A stretch of 64,000 bases of DNA, taken from NCBI GenBank assembly GCA_905250025.1, contig CAJNOJ010000103.1:277359-341358 (forward strand). The letters run 5' to 3'. The notes beneath the pieces are model-generated. The model made no database searches. It saw nothing but the letters and a program-made list of their open reading frames with translations, and had not been told where the DNA came from. The number at the start of each line of letters is the position of its first letter. Position 1 is the first letter of the stretch. Positions 37,969 through 55,997 of this stretch are shown here, in pieces. This stretch comes from Adineta ricciae (Eukaryota > Rotifera > Eurotatoria > Adinetida > Adinetidae). The translations under genes were made by a program, and so were the position numbers.

Positions 37969-38293
37969 TACTGAACATTTTCGAAATGATTACATTGTTA
38001 GTTTAAATAAAAGTCCATTTCTATGCAAAACCTCTCTTTGATAAATGTTTGAAATTGACAGGAAAATTCTGTCGAACAAAGCAAAGAATACTATTTACAT
38101 TAATCAACATCCATCTCTTGATATATAAATTCGACATTTTATGAGTATATCCGTTTCATTGATACACATTTTTTTTCTTCTTTATCATACTTGTCATTTT
38201 ATACAGAACATATTAATGTTGATCGATGTACTTATATGCAAAAAGCATCAATATATAAATGCATGCAATTCTCATAATCGTTAACAGTCTACA
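37969..38293 (+). other. Intergenic spacer
   Basis: Contains an AATAAA-type polyadenylation signal near 38006 (TTAAATAAAAG), expected for MRPS10. The remainder is AT-rich 5' flank of the ferlin. Confidence 0.5.
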
Positions 38294-46303
<8,010 letters not shown>

Positions 46304-46889
46304 CGAAACATAACATATCGAGACTAATAAATCAACACACAGTTTTATCACATATTTATTAAAACTATTTCTAATATTGAAAAATCTCGTCAGAAAGTCT
46401 GAAATAGTAATGTTTAACCAAATAATCAGAATAAGATCGTCAATAGCTCGAGAAACATTAGATACCTCTGAACAAACGCTACTTTTAGTGCTCGAAGTCG
46501 AGACTAACTAGTAGTGTTTTATTTTGTTTTTCATTAGATGTCACTCGACGACTATCATATCGGATATTTAGAGGAATATAGCAGAATTGCTATTGACTAC
46601 ACATGATCAGCCTATAATAAATTGGAGAAGAAATTTCATTAAAGAAAATCAATTTCATCCGTTTCAGATAACTAATTTTCAATATTTCGAATGTTAATTC
46701 AAATATTTTAATCGAACATGATCTCAAAATAGTTTCTTCATACTTCAAAATAATCTACGTCAGTACTATCTCATTCCGAATACGCAAGATTTCTATAAAG
46801 TGTAATTACTACAGAGATAAGAATTTCGCAATATATAAAAACAAAAGTTTCTAACTTTGTAAAGTAATCAATTATAGTTTCTATTCAAG
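46304..46889 (+). other. Intergenic spacer
   Basis: About 590 nt, AT-rich, with an AATAAA near 46326 for the ferlin. Just before the next ATG the sequence TTTCTATTCAAG resembles an acceptor. No other element recognised. Confidence 0.45.
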
Positions 46890-48255
46890 ATGTATTCTTA
46901 TGATGATATTCTTTCATCCCTGGATGATCTACCCCGTCTCGCCTGCGTTCTAAAAGAGAAATCTCAAGTGGTACTGCCTGATTCGGTATTTACTCAAATC
47001 GCGAAGTATTTTCTCAATCAACCAATAACCGTTGAAGGACTCGCTGTACAACGAAATTTATATGGTCGAATACGATCATCATCATTAGATCAAGATGAGT
47101 TCAATCTTTTGATACGAAACATCCAGTATTGTCTTAATTCAAACTTACAAGACTTAATCAAACCATTTCTTCAATATTTACATAATATGAATCGTCTATT
47201 ACCAAGCAATTTTCGTGATATGGCTTATTTATGTGCTGTAATCCTTCTTCCACATGGTAATAAAAATATCATTGCGTGTATTTTATGTGCATATTTAGAA
47301 ACGAATGCACGAAGTGATACGCGATATGATTTGATTATTAATAATCTTTACGACAATGACGATGAAGACGAAGATAACATCTGGTTGGACCAATTAACAA
47401 AAATTCTTATTGAAAACGATAAACAATGGCTAAGAAAACATTATCTGGAAAAAATCTACTCGAAAAAGCTTTTAGAAACCATCGATACACATGATACTGA
47501 AAATCTATTAACTATCGATGTTAGAGCACAAGAAGAACAAACACAAACGTTGATAGTTGATAAAATCAAGTAAGTACAAATTGAAATCAAGAAACAACTT
47601 TTAATCGATGTTTCTCAATTTGAGCTTAAGTTCACTATCATCATTTGATGATCTTCATTCAAAATTATCATCGTACGTTATTGACACTCTTCCTAATCAA
47701 TCCATTACAGAATCATCGCTTTATCGTTTATTATCATCAACAACAAATTATCCATATGATCTTCATGTTTTATTTTCTTGTTCATTAATATCTATTCTCG
47801 ATCCAACGAATTATTCATCATCGACTCTTCGTTTGTTTCGACAATTGATTCTCTTATTGAACAATTATTACATTCATCAGCACGATCTCTTCGATGATAA
47901 TCGTTTTCGTATAACAATCGTCTTTCTTGTTTCCAAACTGCTTTGTGAAGTTCATCGGCGTCGTTCACAATCCGAACACGAATGGTATCGCCTATATAAA
48001 GATGTACCGGACGACCATCCATTACCAACATTTGATTTCTTTGCTGATCTTCTTGGTCTGTTGGCAACACTATGCTACAATCATCTTGATTGTCAACAAC
48101 AAGTTCAACGAGTATCAGGAACAATCGAAGCCATTCTATCAATGACACGAATTGATCTGAATCAACCGAAATCACAAACATGTGTTATATGGTTGTTGAA
48201 ATGTTTGACAGAAATCAATGAGGAACTTCGAAATTATATCAAACAAATTCAATAG
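46890..48255 (+). CDS. ARM/HEAT-like protein with a possible ataxin-10-type C-terminus
   Basis: Two exons (46890-47569 and 47625-48255) give 436 residues. The protein is helical throughout and Leu/Ile-rich, as expected of an alpha-solenoid. The C-terminal 80 residues ([20 protein letters not shown], then a Gly-Thr-Ile-x-x-Ile turn, then [20 protein letters not shown]) follow the pattern of the ataxin-10 domain: an LIGNLCY-like helix, a REL-GI turn and AIRNL-x-E-N-x-ENQ. This supports but does not prove ataxin-10, a scaffold implicated in neuritogenesis, cytokinesis and cilia. The ATG follows TTCTATTCAAG, an acceptor-like site. The stop lies only 29 nt before the MLH1 ATG, leaving almost no room for a 3' UTR, which suggests co-transcription. 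Confidence 0.7.
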
Positions 48256-48273
48256 AACGAGAAATTTATTGTG

Positions 48274-48284
48274 ATTTGTTTCAG
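48274..48284 (+). promoter_or_regulatory. Putative intercistronic trans-splice acceptor (ARM protein / MLH1)
   Basis: TGATTTGTTTCAG ends directly at the MLH1 ATG, inside a 29-nt gap between two same-strand genes. A polypyrimidine-AG site at this place is what spliced-leader resolution of a polycistronic transcript requires. Confidence 0.5.
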
Positions 48285-50607
48285 ATGAATAAAAAGATTC
48301 AGAAACTTGATGAAACTGTTGTTAATCGCATTGCTGCCGGAGAAATTGTTGTTCGGCCATGTGCAGCAATAAAAGAATTAGTCGAAAATAGTCTAGATGC
48401 TGGCTCACATACAATACAAATTCATGTCAAACAAGGCGGACTGAAATCGATCGAAATTCGTGATGATGGATGTGGAATAAGTAAAGTTGATCTCCCGTTA
48501 GTTTGCGAACGTTTTGCAACATCGAAGTTGAAGACTTTCGATGATTTATATCATCTAAATACATATGGATTTCGAGGAGAAGCTCTTGCTTCATTGAGTT
48601 ATGCTGGACATGTTAAAATAATTAGTAAAATAGCTGACAGTCAATGTGCATACGTTTGCGAATACGAAGATGGAAAAATTCGACCGTCTACATCAATTAA
48701 ACCATGTGCAGGTAAGAAAATCGAATCGTAGATTTCGACAGAGTAGAAAACTATTTCGATGTATCACATAGGAACAAATGGAACATTGATTGTCATTGAA
48801 GATCTCTTTTATAACAATCCAATACGTTTGAAAATGATGAAATCTTCATCGGAAGAATATACACGAATGGTCGATTGTGTAATGAAGATGGCCTTACGAA
48901 ATACTCACGTTTCATTCACACTCAAACGTGATACACAAATCGAACCTGATGTTTATACCAACGGAAAAGATACGACTATTCTACAGAATATGAAAATGTT
49001 GTATGGTGCTGATATGGTCAAAGATATGTACGAAACGACCATCAATGAAAATGATACACCGTACAAATTTCAATGCAAAGCTTGTTTTACCGGAACGCAA
49101 TACTCTGTTCGTATTTGATTCGATATGTCGAAGAGAAGGAACTACAAGTGAATTTTCGATGTTTTAGAATTCATCGAAAGTATCGTCAAGTTCGATGACA
49201 TTTATTTTGTTCATCAATGGTCGATTAGTTGATTGTCAGCCATTGAAAAAAGCGATTCAACAAATGTACGCTGTGTTGATTAATAAGCAAACATGTCCAT
49301 TTGTCTACCTGGATTTAATTATGGATCCAACAACACTAGATGTAAATATTCATCCAAGTAAAAATGAAGTGCGATTTCTACATGCTGATCCAATTATTGT
49401 GGCAATTGTACAAGCAATCGAACATATTATTGTCGCTAAATCAGCGAAACAAACCACAACGACAACTCAATTAACTTTTCATATGGTTAGTTCACGTTTT
49501 CATACATAAATCAATCGAAAGCTATTGTTTATCAAAACTGGACATTCTCATAATTGACTTCTATTCGTGTTTTAGACGCCAACTTCAATGACGTTAATCC
49601 CGCCAACACCAAAAGAACCGACTGAAACTGATCCTAAACCAAAGAAAACATCATTGGATTCAACGAATTCGAATGCGAAAAAACCGTTTGCTACCAATTT
49701 AGATCCATCGCGAACTGTTCGAACATCGAGCCGTGATCAAAAACTTGACAAACATCGATATCACAATAGTTCCGTTTCTATTCCGAAGAAAATTGCTCAG
49801 TCGACTTCATTCGTATCTCCATTGGCATCCATTACATTTCCTCGCCAAATAAAATTAACGTCTATTGAGTTGTTACGACGATCCATTGATGAAGAATGTG
49901 ATGCAGATTTACTAAATATCATACGAAATTTTGTTTATGTTGGAACTATCGACGGGCAATCATCATTAATTCAACATGATACACAATTATACCTTGTTCA
50001 TACACGACATTTATCTCAAGAGCTATTTTATCAGTTATGTTTGTATCATTTCGGAAACATGGGAACGATTTCACTCGAACCAGAACCACCGAGTATCGAA
50101 GTAAATATTTTCTCTTTGCTGTTCTACTTTCTTCTTGCTGTTTATTCATAGGATTTGATTCGACTTGAAACAAATAATGAGGAAGTCATTGAATATGTCG
50201 TTGATCTTTTGAAAGAACGTCGTGAAATGCTTGAAGATTATTTCTCATTTCGTTTGTCATCAACAGATCCACTACGTTTAGAAACATTGCCGATTTTACT
50301 TGATACATATGTACCGAACTTGGATTATTTACCGCAATATCTTCTTCGTTTAAGTACAGAAATCAATTGGAATGACGAACATGAATGTTTTCGAACATTT
50401 GCTGATGAAATATCGAAGTTTTATTCGTATCGAATGCAGATCTATTCTGAAGTAGATGGTGATAGTGAAGAAAAACAACACTGGGCAATTGAACATTTAC
50501 TTTATCATGCATTTAAAACCATGCTTGTACCATCGAAACATTTACGACAAGCGTTTGTTAAACTAACTGAAGTACAACAATTATACAAAGTCTTTGAACG
50601 ATGTTAA
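48285..50607 (+). CDS. mlh1: MLH1, MutL-alpha subunit of DNA mismatch repair
   Basis: Five exons (48285-48711, 48772-49106, 49168-49485, 49576-50100, 50152-50607) give 686 residues; human MLH1 has 756. The GHKL ATPase motifs are complete: [34 protein letters not shown] and [12 protein letters not shown]. The second domain has [22 protein letters not shown] and VDVN-like [15 protein letters not shown] Ser/Thr/Lys-rich linker leads to the dimerisation domain ([30 protein letters not shown]). The protein ends VFERC, the conserved MLH1 terminus whose Cys reaches the PMS2 endonuclease metal site. MLH1 with PMS2 acts after MutS in mismatch repair and in meiotic crossing over. The second intron uses an unusual GTTCGT donor. 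Confidence 0.96.
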
Positions 50608-52197
50608 GGCCTTTTTTTTCTCTTATTAACTGTGATATTTCAACAAGAAAATGCAATGAGATTATTTTGATTTTACTATTTTACAACTTTATTGTCGAAC
50701 AATTTCTCTTTGAATAAAATCCAGAGTTGAAAACAATATTTTTGCGATGTTTCATAAACTCTAATCTTTCTATATTCCCAAGAATAATCTAAACAATAAC
50801 GACAAGATTACTGATCATCCATATATAGAATATAAAATAAATTTTGTGCAGAAGTGTTTTTTCCAGTAAGATGAAGGTTTTTAATAGGGAATAAATCACG
50901 TTCGATAACTTTTCTCTCCTGTCATATATTTTTTATGGGTCTCGTACACTTTACCGACAATCATTTGCCTGACAGGTTACTTTGCCGATCGTAACGTTTC
51001 TTAAAAACACTTTTATCATCAAGGTGGCGATATATTGAAGACGTGTTCATTCTTACTATCGTCGAACTCCATTCCGTTGAGTTTAAGAACAATTCTTTAT
51101 GTCACATCTTTGTCGGTAAAGTGATTACAATCCTTTTTTTGTTTAAATTTCTGTTACACCGAGAAATATCTTTATGAATTGAACATTTCATAATCTAAAT
51201 GTTCATGACATTCAATCACTGGATGACGTGAAGCAAAGATGATTATACTAATGTTCGCAATAGCCAATCTTAAACAATAAGTGGAGGTTAAACAGCACGA
51301 TCAATTGTTTTTTGATTTTCGCGTGATTAACTTAAAGTCATTGGCTGCGTTTTCATCCCGTTTTGGTAAATATACATATTTGTAATAACATATTTTCTTT
51401 ATGACATGCTTCCAGTTTCTCGATGACGTTTAGTACAAACTCGAACTCTCAAACAAACATTTTCTATGCATTAGCGCAGACTTAATAGCAAACTATCTCG
51501 ATATGATTTCATACAAACAGTTTTGACAGAAGTATTGTTCTTGAGTGATTTTTCAGTGTTCAGAAAATACTCAACCTGTATCTATTTCATTATCTTATCG
51601 ATTTGTATTTTAAAAAAGTTCATAGTTCACTTATACGATTAACAACAAATGCTTTTATCAGTGTCGAACTTTGCAACTAAACCTCTCCGTATAAAGATTT
51701 TAGTCTGTTCAATTGAAGATATATAACCAGTTCTTTTTTTTTCATACAAGTTGTCGTTGTGATTATTCTATTTTTTATTTGTGTTATTTCCTCGTACTTT
51801 AACGAAATGATTTCGTTTCTTCCTTGTTGATACGAGTTTTCCGACTCGATTTACGTGACTTTGTGCTGACTCGTCAAGACACGTAGTGTATCATACTTTA
51901 CCTTAGTAGAAATCGCAACTATAGATATCAAGAGAGAGAACAAATTTTTTATGAATAAGTATTAGGAAGAGCTATTTTTAGGAGAATACATCCAATATAA
52001 TAACAAATAAAAATTAGAAAAGGACAAACAAGACGCATAAACTATCTAGAAAACACTTTGTCTTGTCTTTTCATCGATATTGACGCAAAGACCATGAACA
52101 TAGTTGCATTGTATTATATCATAAAATTAGTAATTCTTTCATTACAATAGACAAGTACCAAAGTTTTGAAGGTGTTTGATATTCATTTGCATTACTT
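50608..52197. other. Intergenic, no gene recognised
   Basis: About 1.6 kb of AT-rich DNA. An AATAAA near 50714 may serve MLH1. No domain-bearing open frame, RNA gene or repeat unit is visible. It ends abruptly where the GC-richer repeat block begins. Confidence 0.5.
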
Positions 52198-52350
52198 AAC
52201 CCAGGTCGAGCATTCCAGCCGCCGAAACCGGCACGGAACCGAGACGGAACACATCGGAAATCGATACAATTCTGCAGGTTCCGTCTCGGAAAACAGCTGG
52301 ATAGCACCGGTTCTTTGCCGCCGGATTCCGGCCGGACTACACGAGGAAAT
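52198..52350 (+). repeat. Left inverted terminal block
   Basis: GC-rich sequence with many GGAACC/GGTTCC motifs. From about 52309 it reads GGTTCTTTGCCGCCGGATTC, which reappears inverted near 55945. Confidence 0.5.
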
Positions 52351-52780
52351 TTCCTACGTGCTCCAGTCATTCCCTTGCACCGGAAACGCCATCGCTCTCC
52401 TCCATTCCTGTCAGCGGATCCGAAGAGGAACACGCATGAAACTTTCCGACGTATTCCAACTTTTTCCGCTCATCAAAAAAGGAAAAAACCTCCAGATATC
52501 CAGTGCACGGACCTTGACCGGATCACACACTGTACTTTCCGATCTAATCCTCCCAAATTCTTCACAAGGAACCATCAAACTTGCCTTCACTTCCGATTGA
52601 TCAATATTGCAGGATACTGCCTATAAGGTTTCCTACAAAAGCCGCCGACTTCCACACACCGGAAGTTCGCAAACCATGTTATTCTCGATAACCGGCTCCT
52701 CCGAGACACGGGACGATCCTTTTTTGGTTAAGTAAAATGAAGGTTCCGAAAAGAACCTTACAGGAAAAACTGAGAACCAA

Positions 52781-52796
52781 GGTTCCGTACGGAACC
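52781..52796. repeat. Perfect 16-bp palindrome
   Basis: GGTTCCGTACGGAACC equals its own reverse complement. A nearby AAGGTTC-GAACCTT hairpin (about 52740-52759) uses the same core. In the second copy the palindrome has one change (GGTACC start). Confidence 0.8.
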
Positions 52797-53210
52797 ATGT
52801 GTAACTATATTAAAAAACGTTTCGTGACAATCCATAGCTGCGAAACCTTCGTTGCATTAGTTGTTCTCTCGGGTTGGTCACAGATTGATTTCTAGTTATC
52901 CTCCCACAGACTCCGTATTCAGTCACTACAGAATATATGGTGTGGGTGGGTGGCTGAGGGCGTTCGGAATGAGTGGTACGAAACCTAGTTCGCCCCTTTC
53001 GAACGTCCAAACACCTTCACCCACCCTTTCATCGTGACACGAACGTGAGAGTAGGTTCTAGCCAGTCCAGTAGATTCATTCCGATGAACTCTAAACAAGC
53101 AACACGATAGAATGTGGTTTATTAAATAGCATCATTTACCTAGTTGAATGCCAGGCTATTGAGAATTTTCCGTCGATAGATCTGCATCGATATACTAACA
53201 ACTAGTAAGA

Positions 53211-53410
53211 AAAACTAGAAATAAGTAGAAAATGAAAAAATGCATGAATATTTATAGGGTCTCCTCGGACGGTCTGTTGAAAAGTGGACGTCCGCCGATA
53301 TGAACAGACATGAGTGACGACTAGTGAAGAAAACTAGAAATAAGTAGAAAATGAAAAATGCATGAAAATTTATAGGGTCTCCTCGGACGGTCTATTGAAA
53401 AATGGACGTC
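53211..53410 (+). repeat. Doubled 119-bp module, copy 1
   Basis: Two successive units start with ACTAGT at 53211 and 53330. Each contains ACTAGAAATAAGTAGAAAATG and CTCGGACGGTCT. Confidence 0.85.
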
Positions 53411-53414
53411 GGCG

Positions 53415-53752
53415 GTACTTCGAAGTGCTTCCATCACTTTCTATACGTACAAGTGTTATTTAGCTGCGAAGTACTTCCATCACTTTCTATACGTACAAGT
53501 TCTATTTAGGTGGGAAGTACTTCGAAGTGCTTCCATCACTTTCTATACGTACAAGTGTTATTTAGCTAGGAAGTACTTCCATCACTTTCTATACGTACAA
53601 GTTCTATTTAGGTGGGAAGTACTTCGAAGTGCTTCCATCACTTTCTATACGTACAAGTGTTATTTAGCTGCGAAGTACTTCCATCACTTTCTATACGTAC
53701 AAGTTCTATTTAGGTGGGAAGTACTTCGAAGTGCTTCCATCACTTTCTATAC
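53415..53752 (+). repeat. 102-bp tandem satellite, interrupted by an N
   Basis: Units start at 53415, 53517, 53619 and 53721 (GTACTTCGAAGTGCTTCC). Each unit is itself a diverged dimer of about 56 and 46 nt sharing CCATCACTTTCTATACGTAC. The array is cut at the ambiguous base 53753 and followed at once by copy 2 of the long duplication, so its true length is unknown. A diverged unit recurs near 54918-54990. Confidence 0.9.
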
Positions 53753-54195
53753 NAAGGAACCATCAAACTTTCCTTCACTTCCGATCGATCAATATTGCAG
53801 GATACTGCCTATAAGATTTCCTACAAAAACCGCCGACTTCCACACCCCGGAAGTTCGCAAACCATGTTATTCTCGATAACCGGCTCCTCCGAGACACGGG
53901 ACGATCCTTTTTTGGTTAAGTAAAATGAACGTTCCGAAGAGAACCGTACAGGAAAAACTGAGAACGAAGGTTCCGCAGCAAAGGTTTACTACGAAAATTT
54001 TTTCTTCAAAAGGCAGAAGGTTCCGTATCATAGGTACCGTACGGAACCATGTGTAACCATATTAAAATACGTTTCGTGAAAATCCATAGCTGCGAAACCT
54101 TCGTTGCATTAGTTGTTCTCTTGGGTTGGTCACAGAGTCCTTTATAGTTATCCTCCCCCGGGCTCCGTATTCAGTCACTACAGAATATAGGATGT

Positions 54196-54212
54196 GGGTG
54201 GGTGGGTGCGGG
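54196..54212 (+). repeat. G-quadruplex-type motif
   Basis: GGGTGGGTGGGTGCGGG: four G3 runs with loops of 1, 1 and 3. The matching site in copy 1 (about 52940) has one run reduced to GG. Confidence 0.75.
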
Positions 54213-54452
54213 CGTTCGGAATGAGTGGTACGAAACCTAGTTAACCCCTTTCGAACGTCCACACACCTTCGCCCACCCTTTCATCGTGACACGAACGTGA
54301 GAGTAGGTTCTAGCCAGTCCAGTAGATTCATTCCGATCGACTCTAAACAAGCAAGACGATAGAATGTGGTTTATTAAATATCATCATTTACCTAGTTGAA
54401 TGCCAGGCTATTGAGAATTTTCCATCGATAGATTTGCATCGATATAGTGACA

Positions 54453-54660
54453 ACTAGTAAGAAAAACCAGAAATAAATAGAAAATGAAAATTGCATCGAT
54501 ATTTATAGGGTCTTCTCGGACGGTCTATTGAAAAGTGGACGTCCGCCGAGATGAATAGACATGAGTGACGACTAGTGAAAAAAACTAGAAATAAATAGAA
54601 AATGAAAATTGCATCGATATTTATAGGCTCCTCTCGGACGGTCTATTGAAAACTGGACGT
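54453..54660 (+). repeat. Doubled 118-bp module, copy 2
   Basis: Units start with ACTAGT at 54453 and 54571. They are homologous to the 119-bp modules at 53211-53410. Confidence 0.85.
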
Positions 54661-54664
54661 CGGC

Positions 54665-55747
54665 TAGTGTAAGGGGATATTTTTTTCAATGAGTCTTCTC
54701 CTTTTCCTAACTGAACCGATGACAGATATCAATGGTTTGATAGAGGGCTCCCGTAACCGCAACAATAATTATGAGATGATTAATTGCTTTGTCGAACTCC
54801 TAGGTAACTACTGACCACTGCAAAATATATTTCTATCTACGAGTAAATTCCGGGAAACCTTCAGCCGCCATAAGAAAGTAGGGGTAGTTTGGTACAAATA
54901 CTGCCGAGCCCTCACCTACCTGGGAAGTACTTCGAAGTACTTCCAACACTTTCTATGTGCACAAGTCTCATTTAGCTGGGAAGTACTTTTTTGATCGGAC
55001 GAAATGGTGCAGCGTGTTTTGGTCGTTCGATTGGGATAGCACGTAAGGACATTACTGATGCATTTGGGACAAGATTCGCTTTGGTCGTGTTCTGGATCGA
55101 GTTCCTCTACGATCACAGTAAACGCTGTTTTTTGAACCTACAGCTTAAGACAAGGTACTGTTTAAGGTAGATATTATGCAACGCATAACGTGCTCTTGTG
55201 AGTGGTGTATTATAAAGAATTTCATATGTTAAAAGGAGTACGCAATAACTCATAAACATAAGTTGGATAATTCTATGAAATGGATGCAAATGGCATATTC
55301 GAATGTAAATTTCAATACATATAGGCGCGACCGTTTTTTGTTCATATAACCGTGCTGTCCGTTTGAAATGATAACAATAGATTAGAAAGGAAAAAATAGA
55401 GCGATGTGAGAAAAAAAGGCAGTCAGATGCGTCGCGCGTAGAAATATTCATGAACAAAGAAATAAAACCACATCATGTTTGCGATTCACCTTATGGTTTG
55501 CAGAAAGTAGTGCTACGCACAAAATTGTTTACGCCTTCACGTTTTCGGACGAAAATCGATTGTTACTGTGAATTTAATAAGTTGGTGAGTACGCTTGATT
55601 CGTTTGAGAGCGATGCTTGTAACGTCTAGTAGATCTAGGCTGAAAACAGGCGAAAAGAGATGTTGAAGCTGTCGGAGGAGCTAGATAGAATCAATGTTAT
55701 CACAGAAATAAATGGTCGCAGTAGTGTTGTCCCAACCGAATCCAGGT
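54665..55747. other. Interior of the composite element, no gene
   Basis: It contains a degenerate satellite unit at about 54918-54990 and otherwise single-copy sequence. Minus-strand frames at 54916-55116 and 55113-55457 have no recognisable domain. I see no protein-coding evidence. Confidence 0.4.
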
Positions 55748-55855
55748 AATTTCCGATTATCACCGGATTCAGCTGGTTTCCGATGGTTACCGGATCCAGC
55801 TGATTCCCGATTATCACCGGATTCAGCTGGTTCCTGATGGTGACCGGGTCCAGCT
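55748..55855. repeat. 27-bp minisatellite, four units
   Basis: Unit ends (CAGCT) fall at 55774, 55801, 55828 and 55855, an exact 27-nt period. Units alternate between two versions (GATTATCACCGGATTCAGCT and GATGGTTACCGGATCCAGCT types). Because 27 is divisible by three, the minus strand reads repeating nonapeptides such as NQLDPVTIG and NQLNPVIIG. Confidence 0.9.
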
Positions 55856-55869
55856 CGTTCTCAATTGTC

Positions 55870-55997
55870 GTCGTTTCTGTCTGGATCCAGTAGGAATTTG
55901 CCGGTAAAATCCTGTTGAAATCCGGCCGGAATCCGGCGGCAAAGAAATATGAGGAACCGGCCGGTTCCGACCGAGCGGAAATGGTCTGGGTTGTTTA
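55870..55997 (-). repeat. Right inverted terminal block
   Basis: Read on the minus strand it begins AACCCAGACCATTTCCGC and continues into GGAACCGGCCGGTTCC and TTTGCCGCCGGATTCCGG, matching the left block in inverse orientation with an internal length difference. Confidence 0.5.

Larger units (their letters stand above)
52564..53410 (+). repeat. Direct duplication, copy 1
   Basis: From AAGGAACCATCAAACTTGCC to the second 119-bp module. It is very similar to 53754-54664; differences are mainly substitutions plus an extra segment of about 60 nt in the other copy. A 66-codon minus-strand frame (52810-53010) is present in both copies but differs at many amino acids, so it is probably not coding. 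Confidence 0.8.
53754..54664 (+). repeat. Direct duplication, copy 2
   Basis: It repeats 52564-53410, beginning AAGGAACCATCAAACTTTCC. It carries an additional segment near 53970-54040 (GGTTTACTACGAAAATTTTT region). After the doubled module it leaves the shared sequence at GTCGGCTAGTGTAAGG. Confidence 0.8.
52198..55997. mobile_element. Composite repeat / putative non-autonomous mobile element
   Basis: The block starts with AACCCAGGTCGAGC and ends with the inverted AACCCAGACC. Both termini are richer in GC than the surroundings and share, in opposite orientation, a stretch reading TTTGCCGCCGGATTCCGG. Inside are two diverged copies of a segment of 0.85-0.9 kb, a 102-bp satellite, doubled 118-119-bp modules and a 27-bp minisatellite. 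No transposase, reverse transcriptase or integrase is recognisable, so it would depend on another element. Flanks CATTACTT and GTTTATTT show no clear target-site duplication, so the exact ends and class are uncertain. Confidence 0.5.

Noticed and set aside
52166-52626. Overlapping plus- and minus-strand frames across the left end of the repeat element
   Set aside because: Reading frames in a GC-rich repeat; no transposase, reverse transcriptase or zinc-finger motif is visible in any of them.
52930-54212. Possible telomeric TGTGGG repeats in the element
   Set aside because: Only isolated GTGGGTGGG tracts are present, not a tandem TGTGGG array.
52810-54262. 66-codon minus-strand frame present in both copies of the long duplication
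   Set aside because: Length is preserved, but amino-acid differences are frequent relative to nucleotide differences, so there is no sign of protein-level constraint.
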